Assembly (NCBI GenBank): GCA_015058215.1
Contig: SVCU01000001.1
Coordinates: 1 to 64,000 of the forward strand
Source: Clostridiales bacterium
GTDB taxonomy: Bacteria; Bacillota; Clostridia; Peptostreptococcales; Anaerovoracaceae
Reading direction: 5' to 3'
Length of the DNA stretch: 64,000 nt
Shown: piece after piece, positions 31,937 through 40,554 of the stretch
How the letters are laid out: each line of letters begins with the position of its first letter
Position numbering within the stretch: position 1 is the first letter of the stretch
The notes under the pieces: model-generated
Database searches by the model: none
What the model was told of the DNA's origin: nothing
The model's input: the letters and a program-made list of their open reading frames with translations, nothing else
Translations under genes and position numbers: made by a program

Positions 31937-32752
31937 TTACCCCAGCTTTCGGATCTCCTTCTGCAGTCGCAGAATGATCCGCTTTTCCAGCCGCGAGATA
32001 TAGGACTGCGAGATCCCCAGCCGGTCCGCCACCTCCTTCTGGGTCAGTTCATGACCGTTTTTCAGCCCGAACCGCAGCTCCATGATGACCCGTTCCCGCC
32101 GGGACAGCCGGTTCAGGGCGTACTCCAAAAGGTTCCGGTTCACTTCCTCCTCCAGGTGGTCGTGGACCATATCCTCTTCCGTCCCCAAAATATCGGAAAG
32201 AAGCAGTTCGTTGCCGTCCCAGTCCACGTTCAGCGGCTCGTCGATGGAGACTTCCGCCCGGATCTTGCTGCTTCGGCGCAGGTGCATCAAAATCTCGTTT
32301 TCGATGCAGCGGGAGGCATAGGTGGCCAGCTTGATGTTCTTCTCCGGATTGAAGGTGTTCACCGCCTTGATAAGACCGATGGTACCGATGGAGATCAAAT
32401 CCTCCAGACCGGTGCCGCCGCTTTCGAACCGCTTGGCGATGAAGACCACAAGCCGCAGATTCCGTTCAATGAGCGTTTTGCGCAGTTCTTCCCGCTCTTC
32501 TCCGGCAGCCTCCTGCATCCGTTCCGTCAGTTCCCGCTCCTCTTCCGGTGTGAGGGGCTGGGGCAGCACATCGCTGCCGCCGATGTAATAGATCTCGCCG
32601 GCATTCTGCAGCAGGTCCCCGGGCAGCGATTTCCTGAGCCGGTGCAGAAGCCGGGCCAATGCAGCTGCGGGGTACAGCACCACCGGTTTCCGGCTTCTCT
32701 GCCGCCCCGTCTTCGGGCCTTTCACCCGGTTCGCGTTTCTTCTTTTCTCCAT
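31937..32752 (-). CDS. sigE: RNA polymerase sporulation sigma factor SigE (pro-form)
   Basis: 271 aa early mother-cell sigma factor. [15 protein letters not shown] marks the start of the mature protein at ~residue 53, so the pro-sequence is ~50 residues, longer than the 27 of Bacillus, with a very basic N-terminal extension ([19 protein letters not shown]). Region 2 ([17 protein letters not shown]) and region 4 ([16 protein letters not shown]) are intact. SpoIIGA, encoded 32 bp upstream, should cleave it. Confidence 0.96.
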   Translation of the reverse strand: MEKRRNANRVKGPKTGRQRSRKPVVLYPAAALARLLHRLRKSLPGDLLQNAGEIYYIGGSDVLPQPLTPEEERELTERMQEAAGEEREELRKTLIERNLRLVVFIAKRFESGGTGLEDLISIGTIGLIKAVNTFNPEKNIKLATYASRCIENEILMHLRRSSKIRAEVSIDEPLNVDWDGNELLLSDILGTEEDMVHDHLEEEVNRNLLEYALNRLSRRERVIMELRFGLKNGHELTQKEVADRLGISQSYISRLEKRIILRLQKEIRKLG

Positions 32753-32784
32753 GATTTTCCCTCTTTCCCCTTGCGTTCAGCGCT

Positions 32785-33699
32785 TCATCGTCCATTAACG
32801 ATGCACGCTGCATCCATGGCCAGCAGCAGATCGCAGTTCTTCGGCAAACTGCCGGGAGCCTGCGCCAGTACAGCCCTTACCGAAATCCCCTGTCCGCCGG
32901 TTTCCGGTTCCGGATAGATCCGGATCTCCTCCGGCAGAAAGCAGTCCAGACGCCCCGTCCCTCCGGCTGCGGTCCGAAAGGACACCGGAAAACAAACCTC
33001 CGCCGACCGGCCGTCCAGCAATGCCGCGGCGGCCTCCGGTGCAAGAAGGTAGACCGGCCGCCCCGTAAGCGGATCCTTCAGCAGGTTTCCCGTATCGAAA
33101 AACCCGCGCAGGGTCAGCCGTTTTCCGAAGGCGGTCACCTCTGCCCGGCAAAGCCGGCTGCGGAGAAGTTTTTTCTGTTCCAGAAAGACGGCAAACCTCC
33201 ATAACGCACCGCAGGCCAAGGCCATGGCAAATGCCACTCTTCCGTAGGCGCGGGGCCCTATGTAAATGCCGCCGCCATAGGTCAGGCCGGGGGCTTCGCA
33301 GAGAAAGAGCAGCCCTGTTACCAGACCGCCCAGAGCCAGGCTCACCAGCAGAAAAACAGCCGGAAACCGAAGCTCTGTGCCGAAGCAAAAAGCGGTGACC
33401 GCCCAGGCGAAGGTCAGTTTCAGAAGCAGACCGGGCAGGAAGCCCAGGGGTTCCAGAAACAAGGTAAAGCTGTACAGGCCGCAGGCGGCCGCCCCCAGCA
33501 CCAGGCGGCCGCCTCGCCGGCGCATCCTGCGCCGGCCAAGGGCAGACCGCCCTTCTGCGGCCTGCAGCTGCCGCTGCGCGGCCCCCGCGGGCCGGCTTCT
33601 TCGGTTTCCTGCTGGCCCGCAGAGCTTCCCTGTCACCGCCAACAGAAACCAGCCCGCCAGGAAATTTTCCAGGAAAAGATATTCACCGTAGATCACCAT
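32785..33699 (-). CDS. spoIIGA: Sporulation sigma-E processing peptidase SpoIIGA, with insert
   Basis: 304 aa. An N-terminal block of about five membrane helices precedes an aspartic-protease-like domain; GFFDTGNLLKDPLTGRPVYL carries the catalytic Asp in the DTGN motif. It activates pro-SigE at the septum. Residues ~30-64, between helices 1 and 2, form a highly basic insert (AAQRQLQAAEGRSALGRRRMRRRGG) where other SpoIIGA proteins have a short loop. That DNA is a chain of GC hairpins. ATG 33699 follows GGGAGG. Confidence 0.9.
   Translation of the reverse strand: MVIYGEYLFLENFLAGWFLLAVTGKLCGPAGNRRSRPAGAAQRQLQAAEGRSALGRRRMRRRGGRLVLGAAACGLYSFTLFLEPLGFLPGLLLKLTFAWAVTAFCFGTELRFPAVFLLVSLALGGLVTGLLFLCEAPGLTYGGGIYIGPRAYGRVAFAMALACGALWRFAVFLEQKKLLRSRLCRAEVTAFGKRLTLRGFFDTGNLLKDPLTGRPVYLLAPEAAAALLDGRSAEVCFPVSFRTAAGGTGRLDCFLPEEIRIYPEPETGGQGISVRAVLAQAPGSLPKNCDLLLAMDAACIVNGR
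33484..33554. repeat. Chain of GC hairpins inside spoIIGA
   Basis: GGCGGCCGCC repeated at 33484-33493 and 33504-33513 (self-complementary, 10-nt loop); GCCGGCGCA-TCC-TGCGCCGGC (33516-33536); AAGGGC-AGACC-GCCCTT (33538-33554). They overlap the basic insert. Confidence 0.65.
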
Positions 33700-33792
33700 G
33701 TCTCATTCCTCCCTGAAGGGCCTTCCCTGGGTGCTGCGCGAAGCGCATCCCCCGTGCATTGGCGGAGCGCTCTTTCTTTTGATTATAAAACA

Positions 33793-33822
33793 AGCCCGAA
33801 GCGGAACTTGTCGCTTCGGGCT
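33793..33822 (-). terminator. Terminator of the infC-rpmI-rplT operon
   Basis: AGCCCGAAGCG/CGCTTCGGGCT stem followed on the minus strand by TGTTTTATAAT. Confidence 0.75.
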
Positions 33823-33855
33823 GTTTGTTTTTAGATTCTTTTGTCGGAACCGAAC

Positions 33856-34215
33856 TTATTTGTTCAGAGCCTTCTTGGCTGCTTCTACCAGAGCGGTGAA
33901 ACCCTTTGCATCGTAGATAGCCATTTCGGACAGCATCTTACGGTTGATTTCGATGCCTGCCTTCTTCAGACCGTTCATCAGCTGGCTGTAGGAGATGCCA
34001 TTCTGACGAGCTGCTGCATTGATACGAGCGATCCACAGCTTGCGGTAGTCTCTCTTCTTCAGCTTTCTGCCAACGTATGCAGAAGCCAGGGAGCGCAGTA
34101 CTGCGGGCTTAGCAGCGCGGATTACATTGTGCTTGGACAGGTAAAAACCCTTTGCCTGCTTCAGCAGCTTCTTATGTCTCTTATGGGAGCTTACGCCTCT
34201 TTTAACTCTTGCCAT
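33856..34215 (-). CDS. rplT: 50S ribosomal protein L20
   Basis: 119 aa, standard length. [23 protein letters not shown] and [17 protein letters not shown]-type residues are diagnostic. 23S rRNA-binding assembly protein; in Firmicutes L20 also represses this operon through the infC leader. Confidence 0.98.
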   Translation of the reverse strand: MARVKRGVSSHKRHKKLLKQAKGFYLSKHNVIRAAKPAVLRSLASAYVGRKLKKRDYRKLWIARINAAARQNGISYSQLMNGLKKAGIEINRKMLSEMAIYDAKGFTALVEAAKKALNK

Positions 34216-34233
34216 TGTTTCTTACCTCCAACC

Positions 34234-34434
34234 TTATTTGTCCAGAACGCTCTTGATTCTCTTCTCGTCAGCACTGCTGAGGATAGCGGACTGACGCAGT
34301 CCTCTCTTTCTCTTGGTGCTCTTCTTGGTAAGAATGTGGCTCTTGTATGCCTTATGACGCTTTACCTTACCGGTGCCGGTGATTTTGAATCTCTTGCTGG
34401 CCCCTCTGTGGGACTTCATCTTTGCCTGTGCCAT
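34234..34434 (-). CDS. rpmI: 50S ribosomal protein L35
   Basis: 66 aa. [26 protein letters not shown] is the L35 signature. It lies between infC (11-bp gap) and rplT in the conserved order. Confidence 0.97.
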   Translation of the reverse strand: MAQAKMKSHRGASKRFKITGTGKVKRHKAYKSHILTKKSTKRKRGLRQSAILSSADEKRIKSVLDK

Positions 34435-34445
34435 TTTACTCTCCT

Positions 34446-34961
34446 TTATTTATCGTTTTTCGGTGCAAGTACCATGATCAAGCTTCTGCCTTCCAGCAGA
34501 GGCTGCTTTTCTACATTGGAAACATCTGCGGTTGCTTCGATGAAGGTACGCATGACCTTTTCACCGGCTGCAACGTTGCCGCGTTCGCGGCCCTTGAACC
34601 GCAGACTGACCTTGACCTTGTCGCCGTCCTTCAAGAACTTTGCTGCGTTATTAGCTTTGACCTGAAGATCGTGACCTTCAATGAAAGTGCTGAGACGGAT
34701 CTCTTTGATCTGAACGATCTTCTGTTTTTTTCTGGCGTCCTTTTCACGCTTCTGCTGTTCGTAGCGATACTTACCGTAGTCAAGGATCTTGCATACGGGG
34801 GGCTTCGCCTGCGCTGCGATCAGGACCAGATCCTGCTTCTTTTCACCGGCAAGGCGCATGGCCTCTTCGATGGGCAGAATACCGAGCTGAGTGCCGTCTT
34901 CGTCGATGACTCTCACTTCTTTTTCACGAATTTCTTCGTTGATCAGTGCTTCCTTACTAAT
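34446..34961 (-). CDS. infC: Translation initiation factor IF-3 (ATT start)
   Basis: 171 aa from ATT 34961. [33 protein letters not shown] and the C-terminal domain are diagnostic. ATT lies 10 nt after AGGAGG, while the in-frame GTG is only 1 nt from it. Bacillus and E. coli infC also start at AUU, which lets IF-3 limit its own translation. The [11 protein letters not shown]-terminus matches Bacillus IF-3, supporting this start. First gene of infC-rpmI-rplT. Confidence 0.95.
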   Translation of the reverse strand: MSKEALINEEIREKEVRVIDEDGTQLGILPIEEAMRLAGEKKQDLVLIAAQAKPPVCKILDYGKYRYEQQKREKDARKKQKIVQIKEIRLSTFIEGHDLQVKANNAAKFLKDGDKVKVSLRFKGRERGNVAAGEKVMRTFIEATADVSNVEKQPLLEGRSLIMVLAPKNDK

Positions 34962-34990
34962 AACTCGCACACCTCCTAAGGGTTTACATA

Positions 34991-35113
34991 AGAAAAGCGG
35001 ATCGCACAAGGATCCGCTATCAGCAAGGCCAGGGGCCTGTGTTTCGATATCAACCGCTGCTGGCGATGCCGCAGGGTGAGAAGCGGATACTTCTGCTTTC
35101 TGTTTGCTCAAAT
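34991..35113 (-). ncRNA. infC leader with attenuator, L20-leader-like
   Basis: A terminator-like hairpin AGCGGATC/GATCCGCT (34996-35018) is followed on minus by TTTCTT, before infC. The upstream leader contains GTATCCGCTT, which can pair with the AGCGGATC arm as an antiterminator. This is the arrangement of Firmicutes L20 autoregulatory leaders. The fold was not computed. Confidence 0.6.
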
Positions 35114-35142
35114 ATGTTACCATGCAAATGTACCGCTGTCAA
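35114..35142 (-). promoter_or_regulatory. Promoter of the infC operon
   Basis: TTGACA (35137-35142), 17-nt spacer, TAACAT (35114-35119). Confidence 0.75.
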
Positions 35143-35201
35143 CTGTTTTTTTGCGGTTTTTTGTGCATTTTTACAGGGTTTCCGGGCTTTTTTCCCCTCT
35201 T

Positions 35202-36107
35202 TTACTCACGTTCCGTTCGCAGTTCTTTCCCTTTGCTTTTGCGGTTGTTGCTCCACACAAAGAGGATCAGCGCCGCCCAGACGCAGGCAAAGAGCACCAT
35301 CCGGGAGGGATCCAGTTCTTCTCCGTACACCAGAATGCCCACCAGCATCTGCAGGGTGGGGTTCACATACATGAGGATCCCCGCAAGAGCCATGGAAATG
35401 TGCTTCACGCCGTAAGCGAAGAACAGGAGCGGAATGGCGGTCACCACGCCGGACAGGGGCAGATACAGAAGCTCTGCGCCTTCCAGAGCCGCCAGCGCTC
35501 CGGTACCGTTCCCTTCCGCCCAGACCATATACGCCAGGGCCAGAGGCGACAGGAACAGGGATTCCACGAAGGTGGACACCAGCCCCTCCGCCTTCACCCG
35601 TTTCTTGATGGTACTGTAGACAGCGAAGGACATGCCGATGATCACCGCCAGCCAGGGAAATTCCCCATGGGCGAAGATCACCGCCAGAATGCCCGCAAGG
35701 GCGATGGCCAGAGACAGAAGCTGCAGGCCGCTGAGCCGTTCTTTGTAGAACAGGAAGGCCAGCCCGATGGTGAACAGCGGGCACATATAATAGGCCAGGC
35801 TGCCGTCCAGCACGTGGTCGTTCACCACGGCATAGATATAGAGCCCCCAGTTGATGCAGACCGCCACACCGGCAAAGAAGAGGCGCAGGGCCTCTCCTTT
35901 GTCTTTCAGTGCTTCTTTTGCTTTCCCGGCCTGCCCCGTGACCAGCAGCAGAATGCCGCAGAAGATCACGGACCAAAAGATCCGGCCGGAAAGGATGTAG
36001 ACGGGATCCAGACTGTCGATCTGCTTCCAGTAGATGGGCAGGAATCCCCAGCAGATATAACACAGCAGCACGCAGAGGCCGCCGTGCTTTTTGATCCAGT
36101 TCATCAT
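35202..36107 (-). CDS. RarD-like EamA-family transporter
   Basis: 301 aa with ten predicted membrane helices in two EamA repeats. The start WIKKHGGLCVLLCYICWGFLPIYWK and RIFWSVIF are typical of RarD. Substrates of this group are poorly known. The ATG (36107 or 36104) lies 8-11 nt after the uxaC stop with a poor RBS, so it is probably coupled to the sugar-acid operon, where it could move a substrate or product (inference). Confidence 0.82.
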   Translation of the reverse strand: MMNWIKKHGGLCVLLCYICWGFLPIYWKQIDSLDPVYILSGRIFWSVIFCGILLLVTGQAGKAKEALKDKGEALRLFFAGVAVCINWGLYIYAVVNDHVLDGSLAYYMCPLFTIGLAFLFYKERLSGLQLLSLAIALAGILAVIFAHGEFPWLAVIIGMSFAVYSTIKKRVKAEGLVSTFVESLFLSPLALAYMVWAEGNGTGALAALEGAELLYLPLSGVVTAIPLLFFAYGVKHISMALAGILMYVNPTLQMLVGILVYGEELDPSRMVLFACVWAALILFVWSNNRKSKGKELRTERE

Positions 36108-36117
36108 GATTTTTTGC

Positions 36118-37506
36118 TTAGATCCGGAAACCGAAATAGGCATCCGCGTTGCGGTAACAGATATCCGTCACCAGTGCGCCCAGGGTTTCTTCGTCCCAGG
36201 GGTACTGGCCGCTTTCCACCAGGTTCCCCAGCTTTTCGCAGAGGATGCGGCGGAAGTATTCGTGGCGGGCGAAGCTGGTGAAGCTTCTGGAGTCGGTGAG
36301 CATGCCCACGGAGCCGGACAGCAGGCCGGTTTCCATCAGCTGATCGATCTGTTCGGAAATGCCGCGGATGTGGTCCAGCAGCCACCAGGCTGCGCCGTAC
36401 TGCACCTTGGCACCGTCCGCCGCAAAGTTGACGGCCATGGTGGAGAGCATGGTGCTGTCCACGGGGTTCAGATTGTACAGGATGGTCTTGGGCAGAGCGT
36501 CCGCTGCTTCCAGGTCGCCCAGGAAGGCGCTCAGCAGGAAGGCATCGGTGGAAGCGCCCACGCTGTCGCCGCCGGCATCTGCGCCGAAGGCCTTCATCAG
36601 CTTGGGGGAATTGTTGCGGATGGGGCCCAGATGCAGCTGCATGGTGAGTCCTCTCTTTTCGTATTCCGCACCCAGGAACCGCAGCAGTGCGCCCTGGTAA
36701 ACGGCGATTTCTTCTTCGGTGAGGGGCAGACCTTCCAGAGCCTTGGCCATCACGTGATCCGGGTCACCGTTGGCATACCGGAACCGCAGGAAGCCGTGGT
36801 CCGTCACCTTGCAGCCGGCTGCCGCGAAGAAGTCCAGAGACTTTACAAGAGCGGCCTTCAGGCTTTCCCAGTCGGTGATGGTGCCGTAGCGGGCACCCAG
36901 CTGTTCCAGGGCCGTTTTCCAGGCGACCTGGTCGATGTGCAGGAACCGGTCGGGGCGGAAGGAGGGCAGGGTCCGGAAGGGGATCTCTTTATCTTCCTTC
37001 AGTTTCAGGTGCCACTGCAGATCGTCGGCGGGGTCGTCGGTGGTGCAGAGGATCTTCACGTTGGCCTTGGCCAGCAGAGAAACGGCATCGAAGCCTTCGC
37101 CCTGCAGCATAGCAGAGGTCTTTTCCCAGATGGCATTGCAGGTATCTTTGTTCAGTGGCTCGTAAATGCCGAAGTAACGCTGCAGCTCCAGATGCGCCCA
37201 GTGATACACGGGAGTACCGATGAGCCGGGGCATGATGGTGGCAAACAGGGTGAACTTTTCGCAGTCGCTGGCGGGGCCGGTGATGTAATGCTCGGCGATG
37301 CCGCAGACACGCATGGCTCTCCACTTGTAGTGGTCCGCTTCCAGCCAGACCTGTGCCAGGTTGTCATAGCGGCGGCGTTCAAAGATTTCCTTGGGGTTCA
37401 GGTGGTTATGGTAATCGATGATGGGGCAGTTCTCTGCGTACTTGTGGAACAGGGTCTTTGCCGTTTCCGTGGACAGCAGGAAATCCGCATCCATAAAGTT
37501 TCTCAT
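36118..37506 (-). CDS. uxaC: Glucuronate/galacturonate isomerase UxaC
   Basis: 462 aa amidohydrolase-fold isomerase converting D-glucuronate to D-fructuronate (and galacturonate to tagaturonate). CPIIDYHNHLNPKEI at the N-terminus holds the HxH motif, and LMLHLGPIRNN-like residues and DSRSFTSFARHEYFRRILC near the C-terminus are family-typical. ATG 37506 overlaps the larA stop region, preceded by AAGGAG. The frame extends upstream over larA but that part is shadow. Confidence 0.93.
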   Translation of the reverse strand: MRNFMDADFLLSTETAKTLFHKYAENCPIIDYHNHLNPKEIFERRRYDNLAQVWLEADHYKWRAMRVCGIAEHYITGPASDCEKFTLFATIMPRLIGTPVYHWAHLELQRYFGIYEPLNKDTCNAIWEKTSAMLQGEGFDAVSLLAKANVKILCTTDDPADDLQWHLKLKEDKEIPFRTLPSFRPDRFLHIDQVAWKTALEQLGARYGTITDWESLKAALVKSLDFFAAAGCKVTDHGFLRFRYANGDPDHVMAKALEGLPLTEEEIAVYQGALLRFLGAEYEKRGLTMQLHLGPIRNNSPKLMKAFGADAGGDSVGASTDAFLLSAFLGDLEAADALPKTILYNLNPVDSTMLSTMAVNFAADGAKVQYGAAWWLLDHIRGISEQIDQLMETGLLSGSVGMLTDSRSFTSFARHEYFRRILCEKLGNLVESGQYPWDEETLGALVTDICYRNADAYFGFRI

Positions 37507-37507
37507 C

Positions 37508-38782
37508 TTAGAATTTCTCCTTATTGATCCAGAGGCCCAGGGCAGGGTTGGGAATGTAGTAAATTTCTTCGCCGTCTTCCAGGGTGTTGTAGCCGTACTG
37601 CAGCTTGGCGGGGTCATACTTCTTGATGACCTCGTCGTAATCGGCAGCCCGGAAGCCCACGCCTTCCACTTCTTCTTTGGTGATGTTCTTCACCGCATAG
37701 GTGATGGTGAAGCGGTCGTCGGAGGAACCGTGGATCAGGTGAGCGGCTGCGCCCATGTTGTCGCGGAGATCCTGATTTTCGGGCTGTTCGAAGGCTTCCA
37801 GGGTCTTCAGACGGCCCCGGTAACCGTACTTGCGGATCAGCTCGTCCACCTTGCCGTCTTCGCCGAACCGCTCCACGCCGGGGGCCAGAACCAGCAGCTC
37901 GCCGCCGTCGGCAATGGCCATGCGGGTGCGGTACACGGACTTATTGCCCAGCCAGGTGCTCTTGAATTCGCCGGGATCCAGGTAGACCACGCACTTCTTG
38001 ATGCCGGTCTCCACGAAATCGATGTTCTTTTCCTGGGAAAGCTCGATGGCCTTTTCCAGGACCTTGCGGGTATCGCCGATGAAGAGGCCGTGCACCAGGC
38101 TTTCCCCTGCGGGTGCGGTGCAGACGGTCAGCACGAACAGGATGGGACGATCCTTCAGGAAATGCTCCAGACCGTAGTCGAATACTTTGCGAACGGGAGT
38201 GTGGTCTTTACCCATCATCCGTTCCATGCCGTACACAGCGCCCACCATGTGGCTCTTGTTGATCATATCGCTGCCGCCCACGCCCACAAACAGGTTCTTG
38301 GAGTGGTTGGCCATACCGATGACCTCGTGAGGAACCACCTGGCCGGGAGAGATGATCAGGTCGTAGCTTTCGTCCATGACCAGCTTGTTGATCTCCACGC
38401 TGACGGGGTCGTGCCACAGGCCTTCGGTGATCTCCTCCAGGTATTCTGCGGGCACTTCACCGATCTTCATCACATCGGTACGCCAGTTGTGGGGAATGAA
38501 ACGGTCGTAGGGGATGTCGCCGAACATGAGGCCTGCCTCCTCTTCGGTGACGGGCACATGGGTGCCCAGGGCGGGCAGGATGTCAACGGTGCAGCCCAGG
38601 TCGGTGAGGGCATGGTAGTATACGTTGGTGATATAGCCCGCATTGGAGTGAAATCGGGTGAAGTCGGGAGGAATGATCAGCACCTTCTTGAGGGCCTTTC
38701 CTTCCAGGCTTTCCAGCAGGGCGGCTTTGATCTCGGCCTTGCTGAGACCGGCTTCGGTTTTGCCGTAATAGAACTTTTCCAT
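37508..38782 (-). CDS. LarA-family nickel-pincer racemase/epimerase
   Basis: 424 aa. Residues matching the Lactobacillus plantarum LarA active site keep their spacing: D40 and R43 (PDFTRFH), H75 (LGTH), then H152, K162 and H178 (PHEVIGMANHSKN...KSH), equal to H174, K184 and H200 of LarA. K162 should bear the nickel-pincer nucleotide. LarA homologues act on lactate and other 2-hydroxy acids, including D-gluconate (2-epimerisation to D-mannonate). Between a mannonate-type SDR and uxaC, mannonate-gluconate epimerisation is the best guess. No larB, larC or larE is in the window. Confidence 0.85.
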   Translation of the reverse strand: MEKFYYGKTEAGLSKAEIKAALLESLEGKALKKVLIIPPDFTRFHSNAGYITNVYYHALTDLGCTVDILPALGTHVPVTEEEAGLMFGDIPYDRFIPHNWRTDVMKIGEVPAEYLEEITEGLWHDPVSVEINKLVMDESYDLIISPGQVVPHEVIGMANHSKNLFVGVGGSDMINKSHMVGAVYGMERMMGKDHTPVRKVFDYGLEHFLKDRPILFVLTVCTAPAGESLVHGLFIGDTRKVLEKAIELSQEKNIDFVETGIKKCVVYLDPGEFKSTWLGNKSVYRTRMAIADGGELLVLAPGVERFGEDGKVDELIRKYGYRGRLKTLEAFEQPENQDLRDNMGAAAHLIHGSSDDRFTITYAVKNITKEEVEGVGFRAADYDEVIKKYDPAKLQYGYNTLEDGEEIYYIPNPALGLWINKEKF

Positions 38783-38790
38783 GTTGCCTC

Positions 38791-39639
38791 CTATACGCCG
38801 CTGTAGGCGCTGAAACCGCCGTCTACGGGGATCACGATGCCGGTGACGAAGCCGGAGGACTTTTCATCCACCAGGAACAGCAGTGCGCCCAGCAGTTCTT
38901 CGGGGCTGCCGAAGCGGCCCATGGGAGTGGCGGCCAGGATCTTGCCGGTACGGGCGGTGGGGCTGCCGTCTTCGTTCCACAGAAGAGCCTTGTTCTGGTC
39001 GGTGGAGAAGAAGCCGGGGGCGATGCCGTTGACGCGGATGCCCACCTTGCTGAAGTGAACGGCCAGCCACTGGGTGAAATTGGAGATGGCCGCCTTGGCG
39101 CCGGAGTAAGCGGGGATCTTGGTCAGGGGGGTGTAAGCGTTCATGGAGCTCACGTTCAGGATGGTGCAGCCTTCCCGGCCCACCATATCCTGTGCGAAGG
39201 CCTGGGTGGGAAGCAGAGTGCCCATGAAGTTCAGGTTCAGAACGGTCTGTACCCCTTCTTCATCCAGATCGAAGAAGCTCTTGGTGTCGGCTTCGATGTC
39301 GCCCAGGTCGAAGTATTCCTTTTCGGTGGTGGCTCTGGGGTTATTGCCGCCGGCACCGTTGATCAGGATGTCGCACTTGCCATAGATGGAAAGAACGGCT
39401 TCGTGAGCGGCTTTGACGCTGGCAGAATCGGTCACGTCCACCTGGACAGCGGCGGCTTCGCCGCCCATGGCCTTGATTTCTTCGGCCACAGTTTCTGCCT
39501 TGGACAGAGTGCGGTTCAGAATGGCCACCTTAGCACCGCAGAGAGCCAGTGCCTTGGCGAATTCCTTACAGAGAACGCCGGCGCCGCCGGTGATGACAGC
39601 AACTTTACCGGTGAGATCCGGCTTGATGGAAAGGTTCAT
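38791..39639 (-). CDS. SDR oxidoreductase, probable D-mannonate/fructuronate reductase
   Basis: 282 aa. Rossmann motif TGGAGVLCKEFAKALA, NGAGGNN, catalytic Ser in NVSSMNAYTPL, YSGAK (Tyr/Lys) and a C-terminal PVDGGFSAYSG. The long loop after NGAGGNNP is typical of SDRs annotated as D-mannonate oxidoreductase (YjmF-like), reducing fructuronate to mannonate with NAD(P)H. Placement beside uxaC supports this. Start ATG 39639 follows GGAGGGAGG; an earlier in-frame start is less likely. Confidence 0.83.
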   Translation of the reverse strand: MNLSIKPDLTGKVAVITGGAGVLCKEFAKALALCGAKVAILNRTLSKAETVAEEIKAMGGEAAAVQVDVTDSASVKAAHEAVLSIYGKCDILINGAGGNNPRATTEKEYFDLGDIEADTKSFFDLDEEGVQTVLNLNFMGTLLPTQAFAQDMVGREGCTILNVSSMNAYTPLTKIPAYSGAKAAISNFTQWLAVHFSKVGIRVNGIAPGFFSTDQNKALLWNEDGSPTARTGKILAATPMGRFGSPEELLGALLFLVDEKSSGFVTGIVIPVDGGFSAYSGV

Positions 39640-39655
39640 GGTTTGCCTCCCTCCT

Positions 39656-39714
39656 ACCCGAAATTTACGGGTATATGGGGAAAGTGCAGCGCTCAAACGA
39701 GCGCGGCACTTTCC
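39656..39714. promoter_or_regulatory. Two hairpins between the HAD and SDR genes
   Basis: 39679-39714: a strong near-perfect stem (GGAAAGTGC.GCGCTC / GAGCGC.GCACTTTCC). 39656-39674: TACCCG/CGGGTA stem directly before the SDR RBS. No T-run on the minus strand, so these look like mRNA processing or stability elements rather than a full terminator. Confidence 0.45.
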
Positions 39715-39723
39715 TTCTTTACT

Positions 39724-40554
39724 CTAAAAACAATATTTTTCGATGCCTTTGGCCACGCCGCTTTCTTCACAGGAAAGGGTGATGTCATCGGCTGCTTCCT
39801 TGGCTTCGGGGCAGGCATTTGCCATAGCAACGCCCACACCGGCCGCTTTCAGCATAGAAAGGTCGTTGAGACCGTCCCCGAAGGACATGGTAGCTTCCCG
39901 GTCCACGCCCAGATAATCGGCAAGAGCCATGAGAGCTTCGCCCTTGTTGGCCTTCAGGGTGTTGATTTCGCAGTTCTGGTCCACAGAGCTGGAAACCGAA
40001 AGGTTTTCGAACCGCTGGGGAAGCTCGTCCATCAGGCGCAAACGAAGATCTTCGTCCTTGGTGAAGAACTGGATCTTCTGGATGTCCTGGCCCAGTTCGG
40101 CGATGAAATCGCGCAGTTCGGGCACAGGCTTGCGCAGGGTATGGAGCATGTGGCGATAATGGGGACTGCGGATGGTATCGTCCACCATATCCTTATGACG
40201 CTGGCTGATCCAGCCGCCGCCACCCAGATAGCAGTCGTACAGCAGAGGATAATCCTCTAAGAAGTTCATGATTTCAATGGCCTGCTGCAGAGGCAGTTCG
40301 GCCTTATAGACCACCGTATCCCGACGAATGTCGTAGACTTCGGCGCCGTTGATGGTAATTGCATAGTGCAGGAAAGGCAGATCCCGGATAAACTGGGGCA
40401 TGCCGTTATAGAAACGACCCGTGGTGGGTACGATTTCAATGCCTGCTTCCGCAGCCTTTTCCAAAGCGGCCCGATTTTCGGGGGTCAGTTCTTTCTTCGA
40501 GTTCAACAATGTGCCGTCCAGATCCAAGGCAATGATGCGGATTTTTTTATGCAT
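39724..40554 (-). CDS. Cof-type HAD hydrolase
   Basis: 276 aa. Motif I IALDLDGTLLNS, motif II PTTGRF, a C2B cap domain, motif III Lys (LKANKGEAL) and motif IV SFGDGLNDLSML define the Cof/sugar-phosphatase class. Substrate unknown; its position inside the sugar-acid operon suggests a sugar phosphate. ATG 40554 lies inside the gnd 3' end (8-nt overlap) after AGGAG. Confidence 0.88.
   Translation of the reverse strand: MHKKIRIIALDLDGTLLNSKKELTPENRAALEKAAEAGIEIVPTTGRFYNGMPQFIRDLPFLHYAITINGAEVYDIRRDTVVYKAELPLQQAIEIMNFLEDYPLLYDCYLGGGGWISQRHKDMVDDTIRSPHYRHMLHTLRKPVPELRDFIAELGQDIQKIQFFTKDEDLRLRLMDELPQRFENLSVSSSVDQNCEINTLKANKGEALMALADYLGVDREATMSFGDGLNDLSMLKAAGVGVAMANACPEAKEAADDITLSCEESGVAKGIEKYCF

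Noticed and set aside
35037-35123. Longer infC N-terminus from 35123
   Set aside because: It would translate through the attenuator hairpin and overlap the promoter -10; the AUU start matches Bacillus IF-3.
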